64,000 nucleotides of DNA from Lithodes maja. Taxonomy: Eukaryota; Arthropoda; Malacostraca; Decapoda; Lithodidae. Both the position numbers and the translations under genes were made by a program. The stretch is taken from contig JBAKBP010001413.1 of the NCBI GenBank assembly GCA_037953745.1, forward strand, positions 1-64,000, written 5' to 3'. Every line of letters starts with the position of its first letter. Within the stretch, counting starts at the first letter, position 1. Positions 54,096 to 64,000 of the stretch are shown here, in pieces. Under the pieces are notes generated by a model, which made no database searches, was not told where the DNA came from, and worked only from the letters and a program-made list of their open reading frames with translations.

Positions 54096-54574
54096 CACCT
54101 TAGGAGCGGCCTAGGCGGTAATTTATATGTACCGCCCAGCGGGGTGTTTTTACCCTAAATAGGGTTGTTTACGTGATCATTTTCATGCCTAAATAAGACC
54201 CAGAGCGTAAAACAAGTATCTATCCCTGAAAGGGCATAAACAGAGCTTTCCAATGACACCCCAACCATCCTTGTACGACCTCTAGTTTTCTTGCAACGAT
54301 CGCGCAACACGAGTGCAAAAACCATGTAATTAGGTAGTTTCCCTACATAATTCCCTGTGTAGCGAGTGCGTGAGGGTGGGGGAGGGTGGGATTCATGTCA
54401 GTAGGTCCGCCGCGGTGGTCTGGAGCAGTCATACGGTTGCTACTCTCCTGCCACCACTTATCTCTCTCTCTCAGCAACATTACGTGGTGAAAATGGCACA
54501 CGACATAAGTTGTGAACCGCCACTTAGTCCAAATTTCTTTCACACGACATAAGTTGCGCGCTGCCAATAAAGGG
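54096..54574. mobile_element. 478-bp piggyBac-like MITE, copy 1
   Basis: TTAA flanks both ends (54092-54095 and 54575-54578). The termini are CACCTTAGG and ATAAAGGG. The interior matches 56503-56979 in reverse orientation, for example TACATAATTCCCTGTGTAGCGAG near 54345 against its complement near 56716, and the stretch around GTAAAACA and CTGAAAGGGCATAA near 54210-54235. No coding capacity. Confidence 0.75.
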
Positions 54575-54830
54575 TTAAGAAGGTGTTCTTGATCCTGCTA
54601 TATCAGAAGACTACCTTTAATATTATTCTACATAGACTACACACAGTTGACTTCATTGAAATTGAGGAACACCGTGGATTAATTACTTTACAGTCAAACT
54701 ACCGTCAATTACCGTATGATTATGTAAGATCCTTCCTAAGCTAAATACAATGTTCACGGAGCAGTTAGATCGATATACTCTAATATATATTGCAAGTTGG
54801 CATAGGACTGCATGTCTATTTATATTTCAC

Positions 54831-54863
54831 AGAGAGAGAGAGAGAGAGTAAACGAATACTGTA

Positions 54864-54928
<65 letters not shown>

Positions 54929-55001
54929 CAAACTGTTTACTTGATACGATACAGACACTAACTCTTCTCCTTGCCTTGACTATTTGCATGTTTATATTTC
55001 C

Positions 55002-55075
<74 letters not shown>
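54831..55075. repeat. (GA)n - (AT)n - (GA)n microsatellite cluster
   Basis: (AG)n at 54831-54848, (AT)n at 54866-54926, and a 70-base (GA)n at 55006-55075. The GA runs here and at 53991 are each preceded by TATTTGCAT-TTTATAT-type sequence, so the microsatellites travel with a shared flank. Confidence 0.9.
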
Positions 55076-55077
<2 letters not shown>

Positions 55078-55324
55078 ATTAAATCTGGAGTTAATAAAAC
55101 ACCACATTAATTACCTTAAACTGTTTACTTGACGATACAATAGTGACACAACTTACTAATCACTTTGTTGCGTATTGCAACGGCGATTAAAATTCAGTAT
55201 TGACACATTTATTTTCTAGGGATGGCTTTAAATCTGCATTTAATAATTATATTAGTATGCAGTTTGATCTAAACTGTGTTTATTTATATTTGGAATGTAA
55301 CACTTATGTGCTAGCTTTGCTCCT
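55076..55324. other. No gene seen
   Basis: AT-rich; AACTGTTTACTTGA at 55122 repeats a block at 54932. Nothing else was recognised. Confidence 0.4.
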
Positions 55325-55735
55325 GATTTGATCATATTAATATCATATATATTAACGACCTTGTTGTAGGAATAACTACCAAAATAAGTCAATTTACACT
55401 AAAATAGGAAGAGTGATAAATTCTGATCATGCTATTCATGCTCTCCAAATATATTAGATACACTACAGGAATGGGCAGTAAATTGGCAGATGAAGTTCAA
55501 TGTAGATAAAATAAATGCAGTATAGTAAAATTTGGGAAATCGATAAAAAATGCAGTATATAGATTACATAACGTGAATATAAGAAACTCAGATAATGAAA
55601 AAATATTTGGGAGTCATCGTCAACTGTGATTTTAAACCTAGAAATCAATGCATTAGTGCTTTAAGTAAGGCAAATAGAGTTCTCGGATATCTATAAGTGT
55701 GAGTAATAGAACAGCAGACGTAATCTACATCTCTG
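55325..55735 (+). pseudogene. Decayed CR1-like RT fragment
   Basis: Across shifting frames the plus strand reads IYINDL-like and TTKISQF-like sequence, then WAVNWQMKFNVDK, RNSDNEKxLGVIVNCDFKPR and SNRTADVI. This is the stretch from just before motif C to the C-terminal region of a CR1-like reverse transcriptase. Multiple frameshifts; the catalytic Asp pair is not readable. It breaks off near 55735. Confidence 0.65.
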
Positions 55736-55859
55736 TTGGTCATTCAGCTCTGGGGAAAGCACTTGCTACAGACAGCAATGTCTCCTGCCTCTTCCATACA
55801 CATCTAACAAGTAGCCTTTGTGTGTTCTTATATGTAGTATACAATTTCCATGGGGATAA

Positions 55860-55886
55860 AATATATATATACATATACAGCGTACA

Positions 55887-55924
<38 letters not shown>

Positions 55925-55971
55925 CCCCCCCCACCCATATACAGTATATTGGGGGGGGGGGGGGGGGGGGG
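55860..55971. repeat. (AT)n, C run and 21-base G run
   Basis: (AT)n at about 55888-55922, C9 at 55924-55932, and G21 at 55951-55971. CATATACAG and ACAGTATAT recur around the AT run. Confidence 0.9.
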
Positions 55972-56049
55972 TAATTAATCACACGATCTAGCCCGGGGTG
56001 GCGGATCTTCAGTTGATCCTCCTTGGATCAACACAGCTGTTCTAAACAT

Positions 56050-56262
56050 ATGATTCACAGGATGTAACTTAACCTTACCTTACCTTGTGTTATGCTATGT
56101 TATTTTAGGTTAGATTAGGATATGCAATATCCACTGTCATAATAATGGTTATCAGAATAATGTTAGGTAAGGCTATGGTTATGTTAGGTTATGTTGGTTA
56201 TGTTAGATTGGTTTAGATTATATGCAATTTTCATTGTAATAATGAAGGTAATATAAATAATG
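56050..56262. repeat. Diverged tandem duplication with GGTTA words
   Basis: TTAGATTAGGATATGCAAT...AATAATGGTT near 56108 is echoed by GTTTAGATTATATGCAAT...AATAATGAAGG near 56210, about 105 bp apart. Several GTTATGTTAGGTT words occur, resembling the arthropod TTAGG theme, but no perfect TTAGG array exists. Confidence 0.55.
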
Positions 56263-56502
56263 TATTTTTTTTATCATGATATAGTATATTTGTATTCAAT
56301 GTTATTTGTATTCAATATGAAAACTAATGGGCTAAACATGAGGGAGATGGGGAGCAAGACGACTCTATCTTACACTACTCGATTAGTTTTCCAGAATGCC
56401 CCAGCCAGCAATCCCTCAAAGACAAACGTAATGATGCCATAGAACACTTATCTTTTGATCTACTATTTCCAATTGGGGTATAGAAAACCTTGTTACCTTT
56501 AA

Positions 56503-56979
56503 CCCTTGTCTGGCGGAGGTGGACTTAAGTCGGTCTAGAGAACCATGGACTATGTGGCGGGGACCGACTTCAGGCGGTGTGCAATTCTGAGCAATATTTG
56601 GCTCTGAGAGAGAGACGAGCGGTGGAAGGAGCATAGGTCGACTCTGACCGTTCGGCACGGCTCTCGCGCCAGCACTGGGCCCAGCTCCACACACACCCAC
56701 ACTCACTGCCTCGCTACACAGGGAATTATGTAAGGAAATTACCGTATTTTAGGGATTATTTCTTCGTCTTGCACGATCGTTGCAAGAGAACGTGTGGTCG
56801 TAGAAGGATGGTTCTGGTGTCATTGGAAAGCTCAATTATCGCCCTTTCAGGGATACATAATTGTATTACGCTCTGGCTCTTGTTTATGCATGAAAAAGAG
56901 CACGGAAACAATGTCGTTTAGGGTAAAACCACCCGCTTGGCTGGTAGTAGAAGTTACTGACGGGCCCGCTCGTAAGGCG
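56503..56979. mobile_element. 478-bp piggyBac-like MITE, copy 2
   Basis: TTAA flanks (56499-56502 and 56980-56983), with termini CCCTTG and AAGGCG. The interior is the reverse orientation of 54096-54574, and the two elements differ in length by two bases. It appears inserted in the upstream part of the Jockey-like LINE fragment. Confidence 0.75.
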
Positions 56980-57472
56980 TTAATGCTTCCAAAACCCAAT
57001 TTCTCCATCTATCTACCCGTCCGGAACTCCCAGTGGACTATCCCTTATTCTTCAACAATACAAGAATCAATCCTTCATCTTTTCTCAGCTCTCACTAGGA
57101 AGGACCATATTATCAGTCTTGCTAAGGCAGCCTCCCAGAAGCTGGGTGTGCTCAACCGCGTCAAGGTGTTCTTTACCCCTGCACAGCGTCTTGCTCTGTA
57201 CAGGGGCACAGTGCGTCCTTGTATTGAGTATTGTTCACTTGTGTGGGGAGGATCCTCTCACACCGCACTTCTAGACAATGTAAAAAGGAAGGCCTGATGT
57301 ATCATTAACTCCCTCCCACTCACCAACTCTCTGCAAACTCTCTTTCTTCGCCGCAATGTTGCATCTCTCTTGCTAGTCTATCGCTACTACAATAATCAGT
57401 GCTCCTCAGAATTCTCCCAGTGTATACCACTTCCTCTATGTAGGGTACATGGAACCCGTCTTGCAACACAAC

Positions 57473-58436
57473 CCCATGGTATGTGTGGCAAGTGTACATC
57501 AGTTTCATAGATGATTGTTTCTATGACCGTGGGATTTGGTCCACGGTCCGTTGGATGATCGTTGGTCATGGTGTGTACGGTACAGTGACCGGGTGGTTGG
57601 TGCCCACTGACGTTGGTACGGTGGGCAGTGGGTCGGGTCCCGGCAGGGTTGGAGGCATTTATTGGTGTATGTGTGTATGTACTATAATCTATCATGTTAA
57701 CTCCTTGCGACATATATGATGCGATCGCGTCATATGGAACTTATGACCAAAAACTCCTATGACGCGATCGCGTCATATGGACTTATCTACATGCCTCTCC
57801 AATAAGTTTATGACGTGATTGTGCGTCATATGAGCTCAGTAAGTCCGGTAAGCTAGATGAAGATCTGTCGGTTGGTGGCAACCCCAGGTTCCTCCGATAA
57901 TTCTAACGGCCAGCAGTGTGGTTTTGACAGTTGTGTGATGCAGTGGCAATGATACTGGGTGCCCGCCTCCTTGGACTTACTGAAACATAATATGTCTGAA
58001 GGACTTAATGTGTAATATCTAATGCAAGATGATTAGTGTTTATGTAAAGATAAATATTAATGTGTGAAGATGGGCTATCGGTGTGTAGGGATGAATGCAT
58101 AATTATATTGAGTATATAATTATGTAGGTGTGAGTGAGTGTATTTGTGTATAATTGTTAGTGGGAAACTTGTTTTTCTGTGTACATTATGTTTAATATGT
58201 TTATGCTGCATTTCCATAAAATTATGTATTTACCTTAATTTGTTTTAAATGCTAAACCATAAAATAATTTCAAAGTATTTAATACTGAGGAACACTTGAG
58301 TGTTAATTAATAAGGTGAATTTATATGAGAGTTCACTCTCTAAAGGCTCAGCCAGAACATTATTGTATTATTGTATATTATTGTATGTATTATGGTTGGC
58401 TAAATAAACAATTTTCAATCAATTTAATCAATCAAT
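57473..58436. repeat. Insertion of about 960 bp in the Jockey-like LINE
   Basis: Foreign to the LINE frame on both sides. It contains three related palindromes (57715-57830) and ends in AATC/ATCA repeats (58418-58438), like the 3' tail of a retroposon. No coding frame or tRNA-like head was recognised. Confidence 0.55.
57715..57830. repeat. Three TGACG-CGTCA palindromes in a row
   Basis: TATGACGCGATCGCGTCATA at 57758-57777 is a perfect 20-base palindrome. Near-copies are at 57715-57734 (one change) and 57809-57830 (looser, one inserted base pair). Spacing is about 43-51 bp. Each half holds TGACG, the CRE/ATF half-site. Confidence 0.85.
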
Positions 58437-58708
58437 CACCCCTACTCTGTGCAACTCTCCATCCCAAGAGTGAAACGTTACTCTCAGTCTTTCTTCTATT
58501 CAACAGCTGAGCTCTAGAACTCTCTCCCGGAATCTGTCTTTCCCTCCTCCTATGATTTAAATCGCTTCAAACTCTGTGTGTCCAGGCATTTTGGCTCGAA
58601 CGTCCCTTGATTTTGGCCCTGTCAGTCTTTCAACTATGGGGGAGGCAGTCGCTACAGGCAATTCTGACTTTTGTCTCCCACACTCACAAAAAAAAAAAAA
58701 AAAAAAAA

Positions 58709-60280
58709 GACATCTACCCGCCCTTAAAGCAGAACATTTATCACATTTTGTTCCTTATGACCTTCCCACATGTTCCACCACACACCACATTACCAGCACT
58801 GACTGTATGTCTGTCTTACAGCCTCTCTCCGGCCATCTTGTTAATTAACACTGAAATTGCTTGTGTAATTTTTTGTCATAAAATCACTTAATTAATTGTC
58901 GGTAGTTTGTTGGTGACTGCAAAACACATCACTCCCTTTACGGCGATTGGTGTGGATACCATTCATGTGTTTAATTTAATGTAGATAGTTTTAGGAAATA
59001 AATATAACCGGAAAGTGGCTATATTGTACACATATATTGCGTCAAGACGAGAGAAGGTAGAGATAGAACGAAAACTTGAATTGTTTGGGCCTGAACCTAG
59101 CTGGGAAGTGTGAAATCCCAGGTCCCTGTAGTCAAGAACCAAGACAACCTTGCCTCCACCAGTGTGCTCCAAATACGCTCTACCAGTGTTCTACTCTCTA
59201 CATAAGCCTTTAGTGTTTTTTCTTGTTCGTAATGGTAGGCCTAATGATGATTATAGTGAGGGTCTAGACTGAGGTATATTAAGGTTCACAGTGTTAACGT
59301 AATCTAAGAAGATTTTCCATTCTGCCCTCTATTTATTATTAATCGCTCTGTTTCAGGAGAACAATACACAATTCTATCGTGCGGAAAATATTTATACACT
59401 TCCTCGAATACAGGCTCCTGTATTCTTTGACATGGAAATATATATATATGTTTATCCGGTTACAATGACCTACACTTACCCGTAAATCTTGAACACTTAT
59501 TCAGACCCGAGTTTATACCCTACGCATCATCCGGGTACAGATCCAATATTGAAAGTTCAGTCGCAGAGTAATTGCTCCTCAGTCATGTATAGATGACTAA
59601 TATGTCAACCATAAGTTTATGAAGTTATATTTCATATTTATTACTCTTTAAGTTATTACAGTTTAATTACTTGTTCAAGGTACTTTAACTTATTGTTCGT
59701 TTAGAAATCAAATACTGGCCTATTGTCCATACTTATCAGTGCTACGTTTACAACATCGTAGTAACTATTATTTACTTACATTCGAGCCATATTTGAAAGC
59801 TTTGTATATTTATTTCAGGACTTTATTTATTGTGATTTGAGAATTATTCTCTCTGTGTGTTATTATTCATATGTTAATTTGTAACTTTATTGTTCTCTAT
59901 ACATGCATGTTATGTTTACTTTTCCAGAAACATATTGAGATTGTACCCTAGCTATTAAGGAATGAAACCTGTATATCCTTTACTCAGGTGTTTTGTGTCC
60001 ATTGTTTATAACTAGAGTGTTGATTAATAGAGCCAAGGCTGATCCCTACTCAGTGGAGAGGTACCTAAGTTGATGATTAGCGCTGATTCCTAAGGTGGAT
60101 ATTGCAATCAGATTATCTCACGTTTAATTGAAAACGTGGCATAACACCTACAATAATGCCGGGCTAAACCTATGAGCTGCGCCTGTATTGTATGTGTATG
60201 TGTATGTATGTATCAAGTATATTTCATAAATTCACATGGGCTACTAAATGTTTGCTTCAGCACTGACGCACTTGTAGAGT
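58709..60280. other. No gene seen
   Basis: AT-rich DNA, no repeat pair recognised. The final part may include upstream sequence of the Penelope-like fragment, but no RT motif was found. Confidence 0.4.
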
Positions 60281-60571
60281 TGTACAAAAGAGTACGTAGG
60301 AGAAACAGGACGAAATATGGTGAACCAATATAATTATGAACACAACAAATATATATACAGACACAAAACTCCCTGGTCCCATATAGACCGTCACAATCAT
60401 ACACACACTTTGGAGGAAGCAAACGAGGTAATGGTAAGGTCTGAATAAGAAAATGAGAAAACATTAGACACCGCCTATATAACTAAAAAAGACGTGACCA
60501 ACCATAGGGAGGGCTTCGTCAGACGGTCAGTACTTACGGCAGATATTGCTCAAAGATCAAAGGTTGTATAA
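60281..60571 (+). pseudogene. Penelope-like GIY-YIG endonuclease fragment
   Basis: One frame of 97 codons with a single internal TAA (after MVRSE). It begins CTKEYVGETGRNMVN, the GIY-YIG-type block YVGETGR of Penelope-like elements. It continues EHNKYIYRHKT, HIDRHNHTHTLEEANEVMV and REGFVRRSVLTADIAQRSK, matching the order of motifs after the catalytic Arg and His in the PLE endonuclease. The reverse transcriptase domain normally upstream was not found, so this is a 5'-truncated copy. No start codon is assigned. Confidence 0.7.
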
Positions 60572-60633
60572 GTTGAGTACGATTGAGGAGGTTTTCCCAA
60601 TCCATCTATGAATCAGTATGAATCATTCACACC

Positions 60634-60636
<3 letters not shown>

Positions 60637-60682
<46 letters not shown>
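60637..60682. repeat. (AT)n microsatellite
   Basis: An AT run of about 46 bases downstream of the Penelope-like fragment. Confidence 0.95.
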
Positions 60683-60686
<4 letters not shown>

Positions 60687-60984
60687 AAGTAGGTGAACAC
60701 GATTCAAAGTATTATATTAAAAAATATAGTTCCCTAAACAAAGAGGTGGGTGTAACCGTCATACTATATCACCGTGTATGATTCCCTGGGGACCCACAAC
60801 TGTAACGTGTGTGAGGACCTCTCAACCTAGACCTTACCTTGGCTTGTATGTGTGCTGTGTGCTGTGTGCTACGTTATGTTAGGTCTATTTTTAAACACAC
60901 AATCATAGACCCACGTAGACACACGCATAGGCCTACATATCTATTACACACTAACACACACACACGTACATACCTATTGACACA

Positions 60985-61040
<56 letters not shown>
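60985..61040. repeat. (CA)n microsatellite
   Basis: About 56 bases of CA, ending exactly at the SINE head at 61041. Confidence 0.95.
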
Positions 61041-61041
<1 letters not shown>

Positions 61042-61526
61042 CCCGTAGCCTAGTAGGTAGAGCTCTCGTCTCACACACGAGGGGTCGGGGGTTCAATCCC
61101 CGGCCGGCGGAGACAAATTGGGCTTGTCTCCTTTCATGTGTTAGCCTCAGTTCACCTAGCTGTAAATAGGTACCTGGAATAAGTGGACGACGTTGTGACG
61201 TCCCATCTGGGGTTGGCAAAAATGGTACAAGGCGAGATGGGTATCATATGGTTCACCTAAGCTGATGGCTACCTAAGCCTTCGGGCGAGACGGTACCGTC
61301 TATAGTGAGAATGGTACCATACAGATCCACCCTAAGCCTTCGTTTCCGATGTCGCCAATTGGCTAAATACAGACTACATACATCCACAGCCATTCCAACA
61401 GTACATAACACACTTAACATGCATTTCACGCTATACATTCCCAGTTAAGGAGGCGCGATAATAATGAGCTTAGCTCGCATTGCGTGGATTCCCCTTGACG
61501 AACAAGTAACTGAGTAACTGAGTAAC
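61041..61526 (+). mobile_element. tRNA-Val-like SINE, copy 1
   Basis: The head 61041-61112 folds like a tRNA: GCCCGTA start, A box TAGCCTAGTAGGTAGAGC, a five-pair anticodon stem CTCGT/ACGAG around loop CTCACAC (anticodon CAC, Val), and B box GGTTCAATCC with paired T stem. A body of about 400 bp follows (TGGACGACGTTGTGACGTCC, GGCGAGATGGGTATCATATG) and ends GAACAAGTAACTGAGTAACTGAGTAA. (CA)n lies on the left and CACACAC on the right. It is a pol III-type, non-autonomous retroposon. Confidence 0.85.
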
Positions 61527-61599
61527 ACACACTGAAGAATGTCCCATATACTATAATTCCCCCCAGCTGTCTCTCCTTATTTTATATTCTTCTTTTGTT

Positions 61600-61850
61600 C
61601 TCTACCGAGGATTACCTCCCATTGTAGTAGGCTTTACCTGACCCTACCTGTACGGACCCATAGGCCATTTCGCCTTAACCCTTTTCAAACTCCTCATTTG
61701 ATCTCTTCAGACGTTTGACATTCCATTCTAATTGGCTTTACCTGACCTACAGTCCGTTGCCCCATTAACCCTTTTCCAATTCCCTCATTTAATCTCTCCC
61801 AAGGATTTAACTCCCATGATTAGCCTCACCTGACCCTACCAGAACAGTTT
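61600..61850. repeat. Diverged tandem repeat of about 110 bp
   Basis: GGCTTTACCTGACC, TTAACCCTTTTC and CTCATTTGATCTCT or variants recur in the same order at about 61630, 61735 and 61815 (the last partial). Confidence 0.7.
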
Positions 61851-62310
61851 TTTGTATGTATGTATGTTTGTTTGCATACGTGAGCGTTTATGTATACGGG
61901 CATGTGCACACTTACTGCATGTTCTTATGTTCTTATATATGTATGTATATATATATATGCGTATTTATGCGTGTACGTATGCGTATATATGTACGTTCTG
62001 TATATATATGAGTAAAATAAATGTGTACTGTATATGCACTGTAAATCACTAACTCTCATGGTTAATTTATGATAATTTGTATTTTGCACTAGCATAATTA
62101 TTGTATTAATTTCTTGTTTTAATGTAAAGTATATTATACTCACCCATTGTAAACTGAGTTTACCATTTTCATATCTGTACATCTCATGTTCATCCACTAA
62201 TTGTAAAATGTATATTTTCAGCTCATGAGGCTGCCATTCTTTAATAAACCGTTTATTAGTATTATTATTATTATTACCTTTTGCCACATACAAGGTCACA
62301 CACACACACA
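61851..62310. other. No gene seen; possible retroposon 3' end
   Basis: A TATG/TATGTATG-rich stretch, then AATAAACCGTTTATTAGTATTATTATTATT near 62240-62275, like the 3' end of a retroposon. A short (CA)n lies before the next SINE. Confidence 0.4.
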
Positions 62311-62790
62311 GCCCGTAGCCTAGTAGGTAGAGCTCTCGTCTCACACACGAGGGGTCGGGGATTCAATCCCAGACCGGGCGGAGACAAATTGGGCTTGTCT
62401 CCTTTCATGTGTTAGCCTCAGTTCACCTAGCTGTAAATAGGTACCTGGAATAAGTGGACGACGTTGTGACGTCCCATCTGGGGTTGGCAAAAATGGTACA
62501 AGGCGAGATGGGTATCATATGGTTCACCTAAGCTGATGGCTACCTAAGCCTTCGGGCGAGACGGTACCGTCTATAGTGAGAATGGTACCAAACAGATCCA
62601 CCCTAAGCCTTCGTTTCCGATGTCGCCAATTGGCTAAATACAGACTACACACACATCCACAGCCATTCCAACAGTACATAAAACACTTAACATGCATTTC
62701 ACGCAATACATTCCCAGTTAAGGAGGCGCGATAATAATGAGCTTAGCTCGCATTGCGTGGATTCCCCTTGACGAACAAGTAACTGAGTAA
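62311..62790 (+). mobile_element. tRNA-Val-like SINE, copy 2
   Basis: It matches copy 1 (61041-61526) almost throughout; the head has GGATTCAATCCCAGACCGGGCG, where copy 1 has GGGTTCAATCCCCGGCCGGCG. It is also embedded between CA runs on both sides (about 62298-62310 and 62791-62804). Confidence 0.85.
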
Positions 62791-62804
62791 CACACACACA
62801 CACA

Positions 62805-63734
62805 GTCATTCATAACTTTAATGTGTGTAATGCTTTTTCAACCTCCGGTTAGGGTCGTATGAATATATTATTTATAAACCATACACATAATTATAAGTTG
62901 ATATAAAAATTCGAGGATGCTTTAAATTTTGCAGTATGCTAACGAAGCTTGAATGGATCAAGGATGTTGTTTCATATTCGTTATTAATCAAGTTATTTAA
63001 AGTGTTTATTGTATAACAAACATCATCGAATCAACTGATTTGTATGGGGATCCACTACTGATGGTGCGGATTGCGTAGAAGTCAATACATCTAATCCAAA
63101 CAAAATCAGAGTATGCTACAGAAAACAAAACATTTCCTCACATTTCTTTCCATTCTTCCACTGATCTCTCTTTCTCTGTCTCTCTCTCTCTAAAACGCAA
63201 CAAATATAACAATTGCCCTGCGGGATTTGTTTATGAATGAGATATAATTGATTGTACAGTGATGAATATTGTGCATAGCTTTACACTCATCAGTATCCGT
63301 AGATACACTACCATAATGTAAACATATATAGGGTATACCTGTATTGTTATGAGTGTATGTACAGCTACTGGCAAATGGTCGTGAGTTCTTCTTATTTTCG
63401 TTATGCAAATACTGTATATCCATTTATATTGATGTTGAGATCAAATCCGCTGTATATTATTTAATACATAATATATATGTATTTATATAATAGCTGATTT
63501 CATTTGAACATCAACCTAAATTGATATATTTGCATAAAGAAAATCTCAAGAGCTCACGCCCATTTGTCAGTAGTTGTACAAGCTACCCTTGACGTTTCCC
63601 TTGTATGATGAGGCCGTCTCTTGATTGGTGTCTGAGTGGGCCCAGATTACACGGTAGACCAGCCGACAGTCGTGCGAGAAAAAAACACTGACATATTCTT
63701 GGGAAATATGAACGTGATGACAGGCACCAACACT
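62805..63734. other. No gene seen
   Basis: AT-rich DNA with a TCTC-rich stretch near 63165-63193. No frame or repeat pair was recognised. Confidence 0.5.
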
Positions 63735-64000
63735 TATGTCAATTTCGTGACCTCTGATGTATTTGTATTTCGTTTTTATGTAATACAACTGTCGTTACTG
63801 ATTATATGCATACATTGTTATGCCAATTTCGTGATATCTGATGTATTTTTGTTTTGTCTTTATGTAAATACAACTGTCGTTACTGATTATATCCATAATT
63901 AAATTTATGTGGACCGTACCTATAGTTAATATTATAGTATACACAACAAATAAAACAAATGTATATGTGCCGCACCTATAGTTAATATTATAGTATACAC
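63735..64000. repeat. Two short tandem duplications at the window end
   Basis: An 84-bp unit (CAATTTCGTGA...CTGATGTATTT...CAACTGTCGTTACTGATTATAT) is present at 63735 and 63819. A unit of about 58 bp (ACCTATAGTTAATATTATAG and TATACAC) is present near 63906 and 63964 and runs off the window. Confidence 0.8.

Larger units (their letters stand above)
56984..58708 (+). pseudogene. Jockey-like LINE RT C-terminus, split by an insertion
   Basis: 57055-57297 reads KDHIISLAKAASQKLGVLNR, YRGTVRPCIEYCSLVWGG and HTALLD, the post-polymerase region of a non-LTR RT. A frame change then gives INSLPLTNSLQTLFLRRNVA to about 57472. The protein resumes at 58437 with HPYSVQLSIPR, LWNSLPESVFPSSYDLNRF and VSRHFG, followed by a 3' UTR and a 21-base poly(A) at 58688-58708. 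So an insertion of about 960 bp lies in the frame. A second fragment of the same family is at 1615-1790. Confidence 0.75.

Noticed and set aside
54866..55079. Minus-strand frame of Leu/Ser and Tyr/Ile repeats
   Set aside because: Translation of GA and AT microsatellites.
56050..56262. Telomere-like TTAGG array
   Set aside because: Only scattered GGTTA-type words within a diverged duplication; no run of perfect TTAGG.

Overview
The window is a gene-poor, transposon-dense stretch of an animal genome, most likely an arthropod and plausibly a decapod crustacean. The reasons are the mix of element types (a DIRS-like tyrosine-recombinase retroelement, CR1-like and Jockey-like LINEs, a Penelope-like fragment, Ty3/gypsy elements, Tc1, Harbinger and piggyBac-like DNA elements), the abundant AT, GA and CA microsatellites, and tRNA-derived SINEs. 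I recognised no host protein-coding gene and no convincing functional tRNA or rRNA gene. The species call is an inference from repeat content.

Layout. 1-3713: foldback and inverted-repeat elements, a Jockey-like LINE scrap, and a GC-richer block with CCAAT-type motifs. 3714-11593: Ty3/gypsy element A with 1.8 kb LTRs, a 4-bp target duplication and one 1192-codon gag-protease-integrase-RNase H frame that lacks the polymerase core. 12715-14290: a decayed Tc1-like transposase and a LINE tail. 14600-18530: a tandem array of units about 560 bp long, saturated with AGGTCA half-sites and interrupted by a small MITE and a tRNA-like sequence. 18598-20410: a solo LTR of the element-A family on the minus strand. 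21952-25110: a nearly complete CR1-like LINE (minus) with one in-frame stop. 27983-36115: a DIRS-like element broken by a Harbinger-type DNA element near its start and by a 5'-truncated CR1 copy in its recombinase. 36281-38299: a homogeneous 315-bp tandem array carrying seven tRNA-like units. 38344-46789: a piggyBac-like MITE split by Ty3/gypsy element B (38723-46685). 47085-47664: nested foldbacks. 48637-52950: a LINE containing three younger retroposon insertions. 54096-58708: two 478-bp MITEs in opposite orientation, CR1 and Jockey-like remnants, and a block of repeated palindromes. 60281-64000: a Penelope-like GIY-YIG fragment, a pair of tRNA-Val-like SINEs, and short tandem duplications.

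How the parts relate. Ty3/gypsy elements A and B are sister families with the unusual order integrase before reverse transcriptase (as in Gmr1-type elements). Both have lost the polymerase catalytic core while keeping LTRs, primer site, polypurine tract, gag and protease, so both look non-autonomous and probably moved with enzymes supplied in trans. The nesting gives relative ages: DIRS is older than its Harbinger and CR1 insertions; the piggyBac-like MITE is older than element B; the 48.6-52.9 kb LINE is older than its SINEs; the Jockey-like LINE is older than its MITE. All alignments were made by eye, without searches; boundaries marked approximate may move by tens of bases.
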